Below, piece after piece: positions 52,043 through 60,899 of a DNA stretch of 64,000 bases. The stretch lies in contig NZ_JAQNDK010000001.1 in assembly GCF_028368935.1 (NCBI RefSeq), positions 620,001 through 684,000 on the forward strand. The letters run 5' to 3'. The notes under the pieces are model-generated. The model was not told the DNA's origin. It did no database searches and worked only from the letters and a program-made list of their open reading frames with translations. Each line of letters starts with the position of its first letter. Within the stretch, counting starts at the first letter, position 1. The translations under genes and the position numbers were made by a program. Source of the DNA: Sorangium aterium. GTDB taxonomy: Bacteria > Myxococcota_A > Polyangia > Polyangiales > Polyangiaceae.

Positions 52043-55000
52043 ATGCAGAACCCCTTTCCAGGTCCCCAACCTTACCGCGCTTCCGACCGTGATCGCTTTT
52101 ACGGGCGAGGCGACCTGGCCTACCGGCTCGAGGCATCCATCCTCGCCAACCGCTGCGTCACCGTCTTCGGGCCGTCCGGCGCGGGCAAGTCCTCCCTGGT
52201 GCAGGCGGCGGTCCTCCCGTCGCTCATCGAGAAGCAGGAGATCCGCGTGGCGCGGGTGGACGCCTGGCCCGAGGATCAGGACCCGACGCGCTGGCTCGCG
52301 GACGCGGTGTACGGCGCCCTCGGCCTCGGCGACCGGCCGGCCGGCGCCTCGCCCGCGGACGCGCTGCTCACGGCGGCGCAGCGCGCGGCGCGGGGGTCGC
52401 CGCGGCTCGCCGTCGTCTACCTCGATCAGATCGAGCAGCTGCTCTACGCGACGCGCGGCGCGGCCGAGGCCGAGGCGCTCTTCGACTGCGTGGACCGCCT
52501 CGCCGGGCTGCCCACCCGCAACCTGCGCCTGGTGCTGTCGCTCCGCGAGGACTACCTCGGCCGCTTCCGCGATCGGCTGCGCGAGCACCGCCGGCTCCTC
52601 GATCACGGCTTCCGCGTCGGCCCGCTCACGGTCGCCGAGCTCTGCGAGGCCGTCTGCCAGGCGGCCGCCGCGGGCGAGCCGCCGCAGGCGTGGGCGCCGG
52701 CGGACATGCGCCCGCTCCTGCTCCAGGTGCGCGTGCCCGGCCAGGCCGCGGGCGACGGGGCCGAGGCGCAGGCCGCGTACGCGCAGATCGTGTGCCGCGC
52801 GCTCTTCGAGCAGCGCGCGAGCGGGGGAGCGGCGGTCGACGCTGTCGAGGCCGAGGCCATCCTGCGACGGTACATGGAGGCGACGCTCGCCGGCCTCGGC
52901 GCGCTGCGCGGCGGGGCCGAGCGGCTGCTCGAGGATCACCTGGTGACGGCGGACGGCAGCCGCGCGCTGCGCACCGAGAAGGAGCTGCTCCGGATCCTCC
53001 CCGCGGACGAGCTTGGGCCGGCGCTGAAGGCGCTGGAGGGCGCGGCCATCCTCCACGCGGCGGAGCACCAGGGGAGCCGGTACTTCGAGATCGGCCACGA
53101 CTGGCTGGCGCGAGAGGTCTTCGATCAGCGGCAGCAGCGCCGGCACCTGGAGGCGCGGCGGCGCGAGCGGGCCGAGGCGGAGGCGCGGCTCGCCGAGGAG
53201 CGCGGGCGGCGGCGCCGCTCCGCCGCCGTCGCCGCGGCGGCGCTCCTTGTCGCGGCCGGCGCGGCGGCGCTCGGCTCGGTGGCGTACGGCCAGAAGCTCC
53301 GCGCGGATCGCCTGCGCGTCGAGGAGGTCCGGGCTCGACGCGAGGCCGACCGGCAGCGGGACGTCGCGGAGGAGCGGCGCTCCGAGGCGCACGACGCCAG
53401 GATCCTCGCGGGCTTCCGCGAGCTCGCGGTGCGCGCGCAGCTCCCGCTGGCGATGAAGCTCCTGCCCGAGGCGGAGCTGCCGGCCATGCGCCGCGGCTGG
53501 ATCGAGCTGGCGAGCGACGCCCTCAACACGAACGCGCTCCGCGCGACCCTCCGCGGACACGCGAGCGCCCTCGCCGCGGCCGTGTGGAGCCCCGACGGCG
53601 CGCGCGTGCTCACGGCCTCGGCCGACGGCACCGCGCGCGTATGGCGCGCCGACGGCACCGGCCAGCCCGTGGTGCTGGAGGGCGGCGGCGGGGCCATCCT
53701 CGCGGCCGCGTGGAGCCCCGACGGCGAGCGCGTGCTCACGGCCTCGGAGGACGGCACGGCGCGCGTGTGGCGCGCCGACGGCGCCGGTCAGCCCGTGGTG
53801 CTGAGGGGCCACCGCGGCGCCGTTACCGCGGTCGCCGCGAGCCCGGACGGCGCGCGCGTGCTCACGGCCTCGGCCGACGGCACCGCGCGCGTGTGGCGCG
53901 CCGACGGCGAGGGCGCTCCGGTCGTCCTCACAGGCCACCGCGGCCGCATCAACGCGGCCGCGTGGAGCCCCGACGGCGCGCGCGTCGTCACCGCCTCCGA
54001 CGACCGGACGGCGCGCGTCTGGCTGATCGCGAAGGGCAGGAGCCGCGTCCTGAGCGGGCACACCGGCGAGGTGATCTCCGTGGCCGTGAGCCCCGACGGC
54101 GCACGCGTCGTCACCGGCTCGCGCGACCGGACGGCGCGCGTCTTCACGCTGGCCGGCGCCGGCGCCCCCGTGGTGCTCGCCGGGCACGAGGACAGCGTCC
54201 TGCACGCGGCCGTGAGCCCCGACGGCCTGCGCGTGGCCACCGCCTCGGCCGATCGGACCGTGCGCGTCTGGAGCGCCGCCGGCGACGCCGAGCCGGTCGT
54301 GCTCGCCGGCCACGCGCTCGCCGTGACCTCCGTCTCGTGGCGCCCCGACGGCACGTACGTCGCCAGCGCCTCCGCGGACCGGACGGCGCGCCTCTGGCCG
54401 GCGGATGGCAGCGGCCCGCCGCTCGTCCTGGTCGGGCACCGCGCGCCGCTCCGCTCCGCGGCGTGGAGCCCCGACGGCGCGCGCGTCGTCACCGCGGCGT
54501 CCGATCCGTGGGAGCGCTCGTCCGACCGCACCGCGAAGGTGTGGAGCGCCGAGCCGCTCCGGGCGATGCCGCACCGGCGCCGCGACCTCGGTTTCTTCCA
54601 CGCGGCGTCCATCGTGGAAGGCGGCGAGCGCGTCGTCGCGGCCTACGAGGACCGGACGGCGCGCGTCTTCCGGGTCGACGGCGAGGGCGAGCCCGTCGTG
54701 CTCAGGGGTCACGAGGGGTGGGTGGCGAGCGCGGCGCTGAGCTCCGACGGCACGCGCGTCGTCACGGCCTCGTTCGATCGCGCGGCGCGCGTCTGGAGCG
54801 CCGACGGCAAGGGCGAGCCCGTCGTGCTGCGCGGGCACGAGGCCGAGGTGCGCGCCGCCGTGATGAGCCCTGACGGCGAGCGCGTCGTGACGGCATCCGA
54901 CGACGGGACGGCGCGGGTGTGGAGCGCCGACGGCAAGGGCGAGCCCGTCGTGCTGCGCGGGCACGAGGACTGGCTCACCTCGGCCGCGTGGAGCCCTGAC

Positions 55001-55600
55001 GGCGCCCGCGTGCTCACCACGTCGCTCGACCACACGGCGCGGGTGTGGAGCGCGGCCGGCGAGCGCGAGCCCGTCGTGCTGCGCGGGCACGGCGGCGGCG
55101 TCCACGCCGGCGCGTGGAGCCCTGACGGCGAGCGCGTGGTGACGGCGTCGGACGACGGGACCGCGCGGGTGTGGAGCGCCGGCGGCAAGGGCGAGCCCGT
55201 CGTGCTGCGCGGGCACGACGGCGCGGTCCTTCGCGCCCTCTTCAGCCCCGACGGCGCGCGCGTGGCCACCTCGTCGGCCGACGCCACCGTCCGCCTCTGG
55301 AGCGCCTCAGGCGAGGGCGCGCCCATCGTGCTCGGGTCGTCGGCGCCGGTCATCGCGCTGGCCTTCCTCGACGGAGGGCAACGGCTGATGACCGTCGCCA
55401 TGGACAACGGCATTCACACCTGGAGCATCGACGTGGACACCCTGAAGAAACGCCTGCTGACAGCGCATACCGACTGCCTGCCGCCGACCATGCGCTTCAC
55501 CTACCTCGGTGAGCCCGCGTCCGCCGCCCGGGATCGGCACGCGGAATGCGAGCGCTCGTACCAGCGCGCGCCGCTCCTCGCGGAGGGCCGGGGGCGATGA
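52043..55600 (+). CDS. nSTAND NTPase with C-terminal WD40 propellers
   Basis: The protein has 1185 aa. It starts NPFPGPQPYRASDRDRFYGR, the typical opening of nSTAND1-type NTPases, which supports ATG 52043 although no ribosome site is visible. Walker A is FGPSGAGKSS (42-51) and Walker B is VVYLDQIEQLL (124-134). A winged-helix-like region follows, then a basic coiled coil and a membrane-like Ala/Val segment (SAAVAAAALLVAAGAAALGS, about 393-412). From residue ~500 there are about 14 WD40 blades of 42 residues plus a degenerate one, which would make two seven-bladed propellers. STAND proteins are signal-gated switches in defence and cell death; the propellers sense a ligand. Its N-terminus lacks an obvious effector domain, so it may act through partners such as the CHAT or caspase-fold proteins. 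Confidence 0.85.
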   Translation: MQNPFPGPQPYRASDRDRFYGRGDLAYRLEASILANRCVTVFGPSGAGKSSLVQAAVLPSLIEKQEIRVARVDAWPEDQDPTRWLADAVYGALGLGDRPAGASPADALLTAAQRAARGSPRLAVVYLDQIEQLLYATRGAAEAEALFDCVDRLAGLPTRNLRLVLSLREDYLGRFRDRLREHRRLLDHGFRVGPLTVAELCEAVCQAAAAGEPPQAWAPADMRPLLLQVRVPGQAAGDGAEAQAAYAQIVCRALFEQRASGGAAVDAVEAEAILRRYMEATLAGLGALRGGAERLLEDHLVTADGSRALRTEKELLRILPADELGPALKALEGAAILHAAEHQGSRYFEIGHDWLAREVFDQRQQRRHLEARRRERAEAEARLAEERGRRRRSAAVAAAALLVAAGAAALGSVAYGQKLRADRLRVEEVRARREADRQRDVAEERRSEAHDARILAGFRELAVRAQLPLAMKLLPEAELPAMRRGWIELASDALNTNALRATLRGHASALAAAVWSPDGARVLTASADGTARVWRADGTGQPVVLEGGGGAILAAAWSPDGERVLTASEDGTARVWRADGAGQPVVLRGHRGAVTAVAASPDGARVLTASADGTARVWRADGEGAPVVLTGHRGRINAAAWSPDGARVVTASDDRTARVWLIAKGRSRVLSGHTGEVISVAVSPDGARVVTGSRDRTARVFTLAGAGAPVVLAGHEDSVLHAAVSPDGLRVATASADRTVRVWSAAGDAEPVVLAGHALAVTSVSWRPDGTYVASASADRTARLWPADGSGPPLVLVGHRAPLRSAAWSPDGARVVTAASDPWERSSDRTAKVWSAEPLRAMPHRRRDLGFFHAASIVEGGERVVAAYEDRTARVFRVDGEGEPVVLRGHEGWVASAALSSDGTRVVTASFDRAARVWSADGKGEPVVLRGHEAEVRAAVMSPDGERVVTASDDGTARVWSADGKGEPVVLRGHEDWLTSAAWSPDGARVLTTSLDHTARVWSAAGEREPVVLRGHGGGVHAGAWSPDGERVVTASDDGTARVWSAGGKGEPVVLRGHDGAVLRALFSPDGARVATSSADATVRLWSASGEGAPIVLGSSAPVIALAFLDGGQRLMTVAMDNGIHTWSIDVDTLKKRLLTAHTDCLPPTMRFTYLGEPASAARDRHAECERSYQRAPLLAEGRGR
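53545..55440 (+). repeat. array of ~126-bp WD40-blade repeats
   Basis: About 14 tandem units within the nSTAND gene. Some are nearly identical in DNA: a stretch of about 46 bases encoding SADGKGEPVVLRGHE recurs with a 126-base period near 54794 and 54920 and, with one change, near 55172. This points to recent blade duplication or gene conversion. Confidence 0.8.
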
Positions 55601-56334
55601 AGGCCCGCGACACGGCCGCAGCGGCGGCGCTGGTGCTCCTGTCGGCCCTGGGCGCGTGCGGGCAGCCCGGCGTCGAGGAGGGCGGCGCCGAGCCGGCGGC
55701 GTCCGCCGGCGAGATCGCCGTCGAGACCCGCGCCGCCGCGGCGGCGCGACCGGCGGCGCACAGGCTCGGCGCCGGCGAGCGCCGGGTGAAGCTGCTCGTC
55801 CTACCCGCCGACGCCGTCGTCGAGGTCGACAGCGTCCCGGTGCGGCGGCGGGACGGCGTCATCGAGCTCTCGGGCAAGGTCGGGCAGACGCATCGGGTGC
55901 GCGTCTCCAGGGGGGCACAGCACGGCGAGACGACCGTGACCCTCACGGACGCCGGCGCCTCCCCGCCCTCGCTCGATCTCGCCGCGCTGGCGCGGGCCGC
56001 GCGCCGCTTCGGGCGCGGCCTCCTCCCGGCCGCGTCCGCCGAGCCACCGGCCGCCGACGCGGTCGACTCCGCCACGCCTGAGCTCGCCGAGACGCCGGAG
56101 CTGGCGCCCGAGTCCATGTTGCCCGGCGTCGCCGCCGAGCACGACGTGCTGGCGGGTCACATGGCGATGGATCCGCCGCCCGAACCCGCGCTCGGCGCCG
56201 CGCGGGCGAACGAGGGCCCGGCGTGTGTATGTCCCCCGGCGGCGCAGGTCGTCGTCAGGTGCCCGACCGGCGCGGCCGCGGAGGCGCACGGGAAGCCGCG
56301 CAGCGGCGTTCTGGCCGGAGACGCCTTCGAATGA
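55597..56334 (+). CDS. small lipoprotein with PEGA-like region
   Basis: 245 aa from ATG 55597, which overlaps the nSTAND stop (ATGA). The signal peptide ends in lipobox LGAC (ALVLLSALGACGQ). A short beta region (RRVKLLVLPADAVVEVDSVP, then GVIELSGKVGQTHRVRVSRG) resembles a PEGA surface-binding motif. The remainder is acidic and Pro/Ala-rich, with a final Cys pair (ACVCPPAAQVVVRC). It probably sits at the cell surface. Coupling to the NTPase gene suggests a joint role. Confidence 0.65.
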   Translation: MKARDTAAAAALVLLSALGACGQPGVEEGGAEPAASAGEIAVETRAAAAARPAAHRLGAGERRVKLLVLPADAVVEVDSVPVRRRDGVIELSGKVGQTHRVRVSRGAQHGETTVTLTDAGASPPSLDLAALARAARRFGRGLLPAASAEPPAADAVDSATPELAETPELAPESMLPGVAAEHDVLAGHMAMDPPPEPALGAARANEGPACVCPPAAQVVVRCPTGAAAEAHGKPRSGVLAGDAFE

Positions 56335-57770
56335 GGGCGCGCGCGATGCCGGGCACGACGCGCCGACGCTCCTCGCGCGGTCGCCTCCTCCTCTTCGCCG
56401 CGGTGCTCCTGGCGCCGCTGCCCTTCGGCCCGCTCGCCGCCGCGCAGCCGGGCGGGCCCGGCGAGGCGCGGCGTCGCGAGGATGCGCGCGCGCACTTCCA
56501 GCGCGGGATCGCGCTGCGCGATCAGGAGCGCTGGGCCGACGCGCTCACCGAGTTCCAGACATCGCGCTCGTTGTTCATGACGCTGAACGGGACGACCAAC
56601 GCCGCCGCGTGTCTCATCCAGCTAGAGCGCTACCTGGAGGCCATCGAGCTGTACGAGAGCGCGCTGAACGACTTCTCCGAGAGGCTCAAGGGCGAGGACA
56701 AGCGCGATATCCTGCTGGTGGTAAAGCTCCTTTACAATGCCGTCGGGACCATCGGGATCGCGGGCGCCGAGCCGGGCGCGACGCTCCTGCTCGACGGCCT
56801 ATCGCGCGGCGAGCTCCCGCTCGGCGCGCCCTTGCGCGTGCCTCGCGGCCTCCACACCGTCCGCGTGGTCAAGGCGGGGTACCAGCCGTTCGAGCAGCGC
56901 CTCGACGTGGACGGCGGGGAGACGGTCCAAGTGACGGCACGGCTGATCCGGCTCAAGGAGACGGGCACGCTCGAGATCGCCGAGCCGACGAGGGATGGGC
57001 CGGACGCACGCCCGATCCGGCTGGCGCGAGACGCCGAGTCCATCGACGGCCGCGAGGAGCGCGGGCCGCGCCGCACGCCCCGCTGGCTCGCCGAGGTGAG
57101 CGCCGCGGCGCCGCTCATTGTGTCGTTTGGCGGAGACGCGCCGACGGGGTGCGTGGAGCCTTGCAGCAAGCCCCTCGGGTCTGGCGTCAGCTTGATCGCC
57201 CACGGAGGGTACGGCATCAACCATCTCTCGTTCGGCGTCTCGGCGGGCTATCTGGGCATCCAGCAAGCTGTCCGGGGGCGCATCGCGACGCTCGAGGCCG
57301 CCGGCGGGGCGTCGTACTCGGTGCGCGTCGACGACACGACAGCGCTCCGCGGCGCGCTCCTCGGCGCCTGGGTCGGCTACTCGTCGGGCGAGCGCCTCCT
57401 GCTCCACGCGCGGCTGGGCGCCGGCGGGCTGTTCGGCGCGGTCGCCGCGTCGCGCACGAGCGCGCGTGCGTCGGCGAGCGGCGCGCTGTCGTTCGGCCCG
57501 CTCGAGCGGAGCGCGGCGGCGCGCTTCGTGTACGTCGCGCCCGAGGTGCGCGCCGGCGTCAGGCTGGCCAGGCGGGTCGAGCTCACCCTGGGGCTCGAGG
57601 TGCCCCTGCTCATCGCCGTGCCGAGGCCGGCGTCGAGCCAGCAGGTATTCGTCGACACCGCGGCTGGGGTCGATCACGCCGCCTCGGCCTGGTTTCCAGG
57701 CGGGCCCCTCACGGCCCCGCTCTTCCCGCTCTTCATTCCTGCCCTGAGCGCCAGGTACGATTTCTACTGA
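56331..57770 (+). CDS. exported TPR/PEGA protein with C-terminal beta-barrel-like domain
   Basis: 479 aa from ATG 56331 (overlapping the previous stop; GGAG upstream). The signal peptide is RGRLLLFAAVLLAPLPFGPL to about AAAQP. TPR-like helices follow (ARAHFQRGIALRDQERWADA, LTEFQTSRSLF, YLEAIELYESALNDF), then a PEGA domain (GATLLLDGLSRGELPLGAPL, GLHTVRVVKAGYQPFEQRLD). The last ~200 residues are Gly-rich alternating strands ending in FY (GYGINHLSFGVSAGYLGIQQ, ARYDFY), which looks like an outer-membrane barrel. This TPR-PEGA-barrel layout is common in myxobacteria; the function is not defined. Translation is coupled to the lipoprotein and nSTAND genes. Confidence 0.75.
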   Translation: MRARAMPGTTRRRSSRGRLLLFAAVLLAPLPFGPLAAAQPGGPGEARRREDARAHFQRGIALRDQERWADALTEFQTSRSLFMTLNGTTNAAACLIQLERYLEAIELYESALNDFSERLKGEDKRDILLVVKLLYNAVGTIGIAGAEPGATLLLDGLSRGELPLGAPLRVPRGLHTVRVVKAGYQPFEQRLDVDGGETVQVTARLIRLKETGTLEIAEPTRDGPDARPIRLARDAESIDGREERGPRRTPRWLAEVSAAAPLIVSFGGDAPTGCVEPCSKPLGSGVSLIAHGGYGINHLSFGVSAGYLGIQQAVRGRIATLEAAGGASYSVRVDDTTALRGALLGAWVGYSSGERLLLHARLGAGGLFGAVAASRTSARASASGALSFGPLERSAAARFVYVAPEVRAGVRLARRVELTLGLEVPLLIAVPRPASSQQVFVDTAAGVDHAASAWFPGGPLTAPLFPLFIPALSARYDFY

Positions 57771-57849
57771 GGCCGAGGTGCCTCCGGCGCACTGCCGCGA
57801 GCGGGCGGCGAGCTCATGACGACGAGGTGAGCGCTCAGCACAGCGCCGT

Positions 57850-58233
57850 TCAGTCGTCGCCGGCGAGCGGGATCGTCAATCTCCACATGTCGTTGAGCAG
57901 CACCGGCGCGAACTCCGCGGTCGCTCCCCCGAAGATGTAGAGCTCGTAGGCCGTGGCGGTCCTGCGAGAGAAGGAGAACTGGCCGAACCTCGGCGCTGGC
58001 GCCGGCCCCGTCATCGCTGTGTCCACGCGCGTCCAGCCCCCGATGTCGAGATCGAAGTACCAGACATCGGACAGGGTGGCACCGTCGAACTGGCTGCCTC
58101 CGAAGAGCCAGATTCGATTGCGGTGCTCGTCGGCGAGCAGCTTCGCGTTGTCGCGGTGGCCCGGCCCGCCGTCCTCGTCGAAGGTGATAAGAGGGCGTTC
58201 CAGCCCTCGGAGCGCCGACAGCGGGGAACTGGC
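57850..58233 (-). pseudogene. kelch-repeat gene remnant without start
   Basis: A 127-codon open frame directly follows the TAG of the GH116 gene, in the same frame, and has no usable start codon at its beginning. It encodes kelch motifs: NRIWLFGGSQFDGATLSDVW, YFDLDIGGWTRVDTA and ELYIFGGATAEFAPVLLNDM, then WRLTI. This is the 3' end of a longer kelch protein (about two blades left of a five- to seven-blade propeller), probably cut by rearrangement. Readthrough of the TAG would append it to the glycosidase, but nothing suggests that occurs. Confidence 0.7.
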
Positions 58234-60639
58234 CTACGGCGCGATGTCGTACGCGTGCTTCGCCGCCCACAGCGTGGTGGCGCGCATGTAGTAGGGCGCG
58301 CGGATGCTGCCGTTGCCCTCCCATGCCTCCGGCGTGCGGAACCACAGGCCGTCGGTCTTCCAGATCGTGTCGACAAGGCTCGCGCCGATCTCACCGGCCT
58401 GCGCGGCGAGCCCCTCCTGGATCATGCCGGCCACCACGCCCCAGGACGTGCCCACCCAGCACTCCCGCGTCTGGTTGCTCGTTCCGTCGACCGAGCCATT
58501 GGCGGTCATGACATTGACGACGCCGCGGGTCCCGCCGTCGAACCGCTTGAAGTTGTTCTCGTAGATCTTCGTGAACGCCGACGCCGCGTGGCTCGGGTCG
58601 ACGATCGGCGGCAGCCCGAGGGCGCGCGCGTACCACTGGCCTGCGAGCTGGTCCGACATGATCCGGCTCGTGTCCCGGCTCCCCGTGTCGATCTTGTAAT
58701 ACGCCCCCGTCCAGAGCTTCGACTCGAAGCCGCCCTTGGCCTGATCGAACCACGTCTGGTAGGTGCCCGCGAGCGAGGTGTCGCCGACAGCGGTCGCCAG
58801 CTCCTTCGCGGCCTCGCTGGCGGCGAGGAAGAGGCCCCCGCAATACGCGGTGTTGCCGTGCAGATCCATGTCGTCGTACGTCTGATCGATGCCGTTGCTC
58901 TCCGGCATCCCGTCCCCGTCGCCGTCCTGGCCCTTCACCTTCTGCATCGCCATCTTCACGGCGGGCCAGCAGTAATCGAGGAACTCCTTGTCGGTCTTCC
59001 CGGTGAGCGCCCAGTCGCGATAGACCATCAGGACCAGCTTGGAGTTGAGATCCTTCCAGTTGGTCGAGTCGCGGTACGTGTACGCGTTCCACTTGCGGAA
59101 GACGGTGTCGGTGTCTCCGAAATCGTGCGCGGTCGTCCCGATCGCGCGCGGCCTGTCGGAGCGCGTGGTCGTCACGCTGTCGCAGAACTGCCGCACCTCC
59201 TGCTTGTCGATGTCCGGCCAGAGCGAGAACAGGGCCCATGAGCCGTAAAAGCGCACGTCCGACGTGCCGTAGAACGGGTAGATGTACGACTCCAGGCTGG
59301 TGAACATGTCCTCGTCCGGGTCGTCCGGCTGGCCGGACGCCGCGCCGGCCTCCCAGTACGTGCCCGCGATGGCGTAGTAGTAGAGCTCGTTGAACAGAGC
59401 GCCCTTGAGCCACTCCGGGTACTTCGGATCGTCGAGCACGCTCGCCTGCCAGTCCTGGATCGCCCAGAGCCACGGCTCGTGCTCGGCGAGCGCCTCCGCC
59501 GCGATCGTCCACGAGGCGTTCCCCGTCCGCCCGAAGTGGCGCGTGTACGCGCGGTACCACCTGTCCCCCGAGCCCGCCTGCGTGACCGGGATATCCCACG
59601 CGAGCACGATCGGCACAATGGCGCTCTTCCCCGGCTCCACCGTCGCCTTGAACGCGATCGCCCCGAGCGAGTGCCCTCCCGTCGTGTTGGCGAGCGTGCC
59701 GTCGTTGGCGAGCTCGCTCTGCAGGGCGGCGACGCTGTCGGCGGACTGGTACGAGACGACAACGCCCGGCGCGTTCCGGCTGGCGAGCGTGAACTCGCCC
59801 TGTCCCTCGGAGTTCGGCGCCCCTCCGCCTCGGGTGAGGACAAGGCCAACGTCGTCGCCGGAGGTCTGCACCATGGCGCCATTGCCGCCGTGATCGTTCT
59901 TCCAGGTCAGCATCACGGCGACGTCGCAAGGCGCTCCGGTCGGATTCGTGATCTCCCACCGATAGACGCCGACCGGATAGCTGGTCTTCTTGTAGTCGCC
60001 CGGGATGATGGGGCTGTATTGTTCGACCTTCGCTTTGCAGGGGAATGCCGCGCCGTGGTAATCGACCCACGAGCGCGGAAAGAGCGAGGAGTACGTCGCC
60101 TGCCCCTGGCCCAGGCCGTCCTTGTCGAGGCGCCTCGTCTGCGCGTCGCCCCCTTCGGCCTTCTGGTACATGAAGAAGCCCGCGTTGTTGTCGACGTTCT
60201 GGTCGCTGCTCCCGATATCGAGGCGACCCTTGTAGAACCTTCCGTCGAACCGCCACGTGATCGTCCCGGCGCCGAAGCCGCCGATGGGCGCGCCGTCCTC
60301 GTAGACGCCGTCCGTGATACCCCTGCTCCACGCCTGAGCCGGGATGGAGATCGGCTCGCCCGGCACGTGCGCCGGCGGGCCGCCGCCTTCGCTGCCGCCG
60401 GAGCCGACCGCGGGCGGAGCGCCGCCGGTGCCCGCCGCTGACGACGAGCTGCTCGCTGGGCCCTGGCTTGTTCCGGCTCCAGTTCCCGTTCCGGCTCCGG
60501 CGCCGCCAGGCCCCGAGCCGCCATCCGACGAGGACGAGCTCGAGCTACCTCCACCGCACGACGCGGGTGTCGCGGCGACGAGGACGGCACCGGCAGCGAC
60601 GACACCCAGAGAGCGCAGTGGGATAAGGGGCAATGTCAT
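58234..60639 (-). CDS. GH116-type glycosidase lipoprotein (non-lysosomal glucosylceramidase-like)
   Basis: About 801 aa. ATG 60639 gives a clean lipoprotein signal (VVAAGAVLVAATPASC, Cys lipobox); ATGs at 60651 and 60675 are alternatives. A Ser/Gly-rich linker of ~75 residues follows. The N-domain begins GVYEDGAPIGGFGAGTITWR as in GBA2-like enzymes. The C-terminal (alpha/alpha)6 catalytic domain has NGIDQTYDDMDLHGNTAYCG, whose TYD corresponds to the acid/base Asp region of GH116, and RIMSDQLAGQWYARALGLPP. It should hydrolyse beta-glucosides or related sugars at the cell surface. The exact substrate is unclear. Confidence 0.82.
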   Translation of the reverse strand: MTLPLIPLRSLGVVAAGAVLVAATPASCGGGSSSSSSSDGGSGPGGAGAGTGTGAGTSQGPASSSSSAAGTGGAPPAVGSGGSEGGGPPAHVPGEPISIPAQAWSRGITDGVYEDGAPIGGFGAGTITWRFDGRFYKGRLDIGSSDQNVDNNAGFFMYQKAEGGDAQTRRLDKDGLGQGQATYSSLFPRSWVDYHGAAFPCKAKVEQYSPIIPGDYKKTSYPVGVYRWEITNPTGAPCDVAVMLTWKNDHGGNGAMVQTSGDDVGLVLTRGGGAPNSEGQGEFTLASRNAPGVVVSYQSADSVAALQSELANDGTLANTTGGHSLGAIAFKATVEPGKSAIVPIVLAWDIPVTQAGSGDRWYRAYTRHFGRTGNASWTIAAEALAEHEPWLWAIQDWQASVLDDPKYPEWLKGALFNELYYYAIAGTYWEAGAASGQPDDPDEDMFTSLESYIYPFYGTSDVRFYGSWALFSLWPDIDKQEVRQFCDSVTTTRSDRPRAIGTTAHDFGDTDTVFRKWNAYTYRDSTNWKDLNSKLVLMVYRDWALTGKTDKEFLDYCWPAVKMAMQKVKGQDGDGDGMPESNGIDQTYDDMDLHGNTAYCGGLFLAASEAAKELATAVGDTSLAGTYQTWFDQAKGGFESKLWTGAYYKIDTGSRDTSRIMSDQLAGQWYARALGLPPIVDPSHAASAFTKIYENNFKRFDGGTRGVVNVMTANGSVDGTSNQTRECWVGTSWGVVAGMIQEGLAAQAGEIGASLVDTIWKTDGLWFRTPEAWEGNGSIRAPYYMRATTLWAAKHAYDIAP

Positions 60640-60899
60640 GACGGCGAGCATATGCGGTTCGCGACCACACGTCACCGTACCAATGGCAATGCATTCACTT
60701 CATTACCGCTGGAAGATTCCGTCGTTTCCGGGGAAAACCCCTCTTCCCGCGTCACCGATCATCCGGGCAGTGTTAACGCGACGCGAAATGCACCGGGCAT
60801 CTTCCACGGTGCGGACAACTCGAGCGCGCGAGCGAGGCCCGTATGATCTTCATTGTCATCATCAGGCTTGCTCCGCAGCTCGCGGCCGAGGAGCGGCGC

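Noticed and set aside
51836-55216. An 1126-codon minus-strand frame opposite the nSTAND/WD40 gene
   Set aside because: Its regular His/Arg/Ala repeats only mirror the WD40 blade periodicity.
53545-55440. Regular 126-base repeats considered as CRISPR or satellite DNA
   Set aside because: The units are in frame, have no spacers, and encode WD40 blades.
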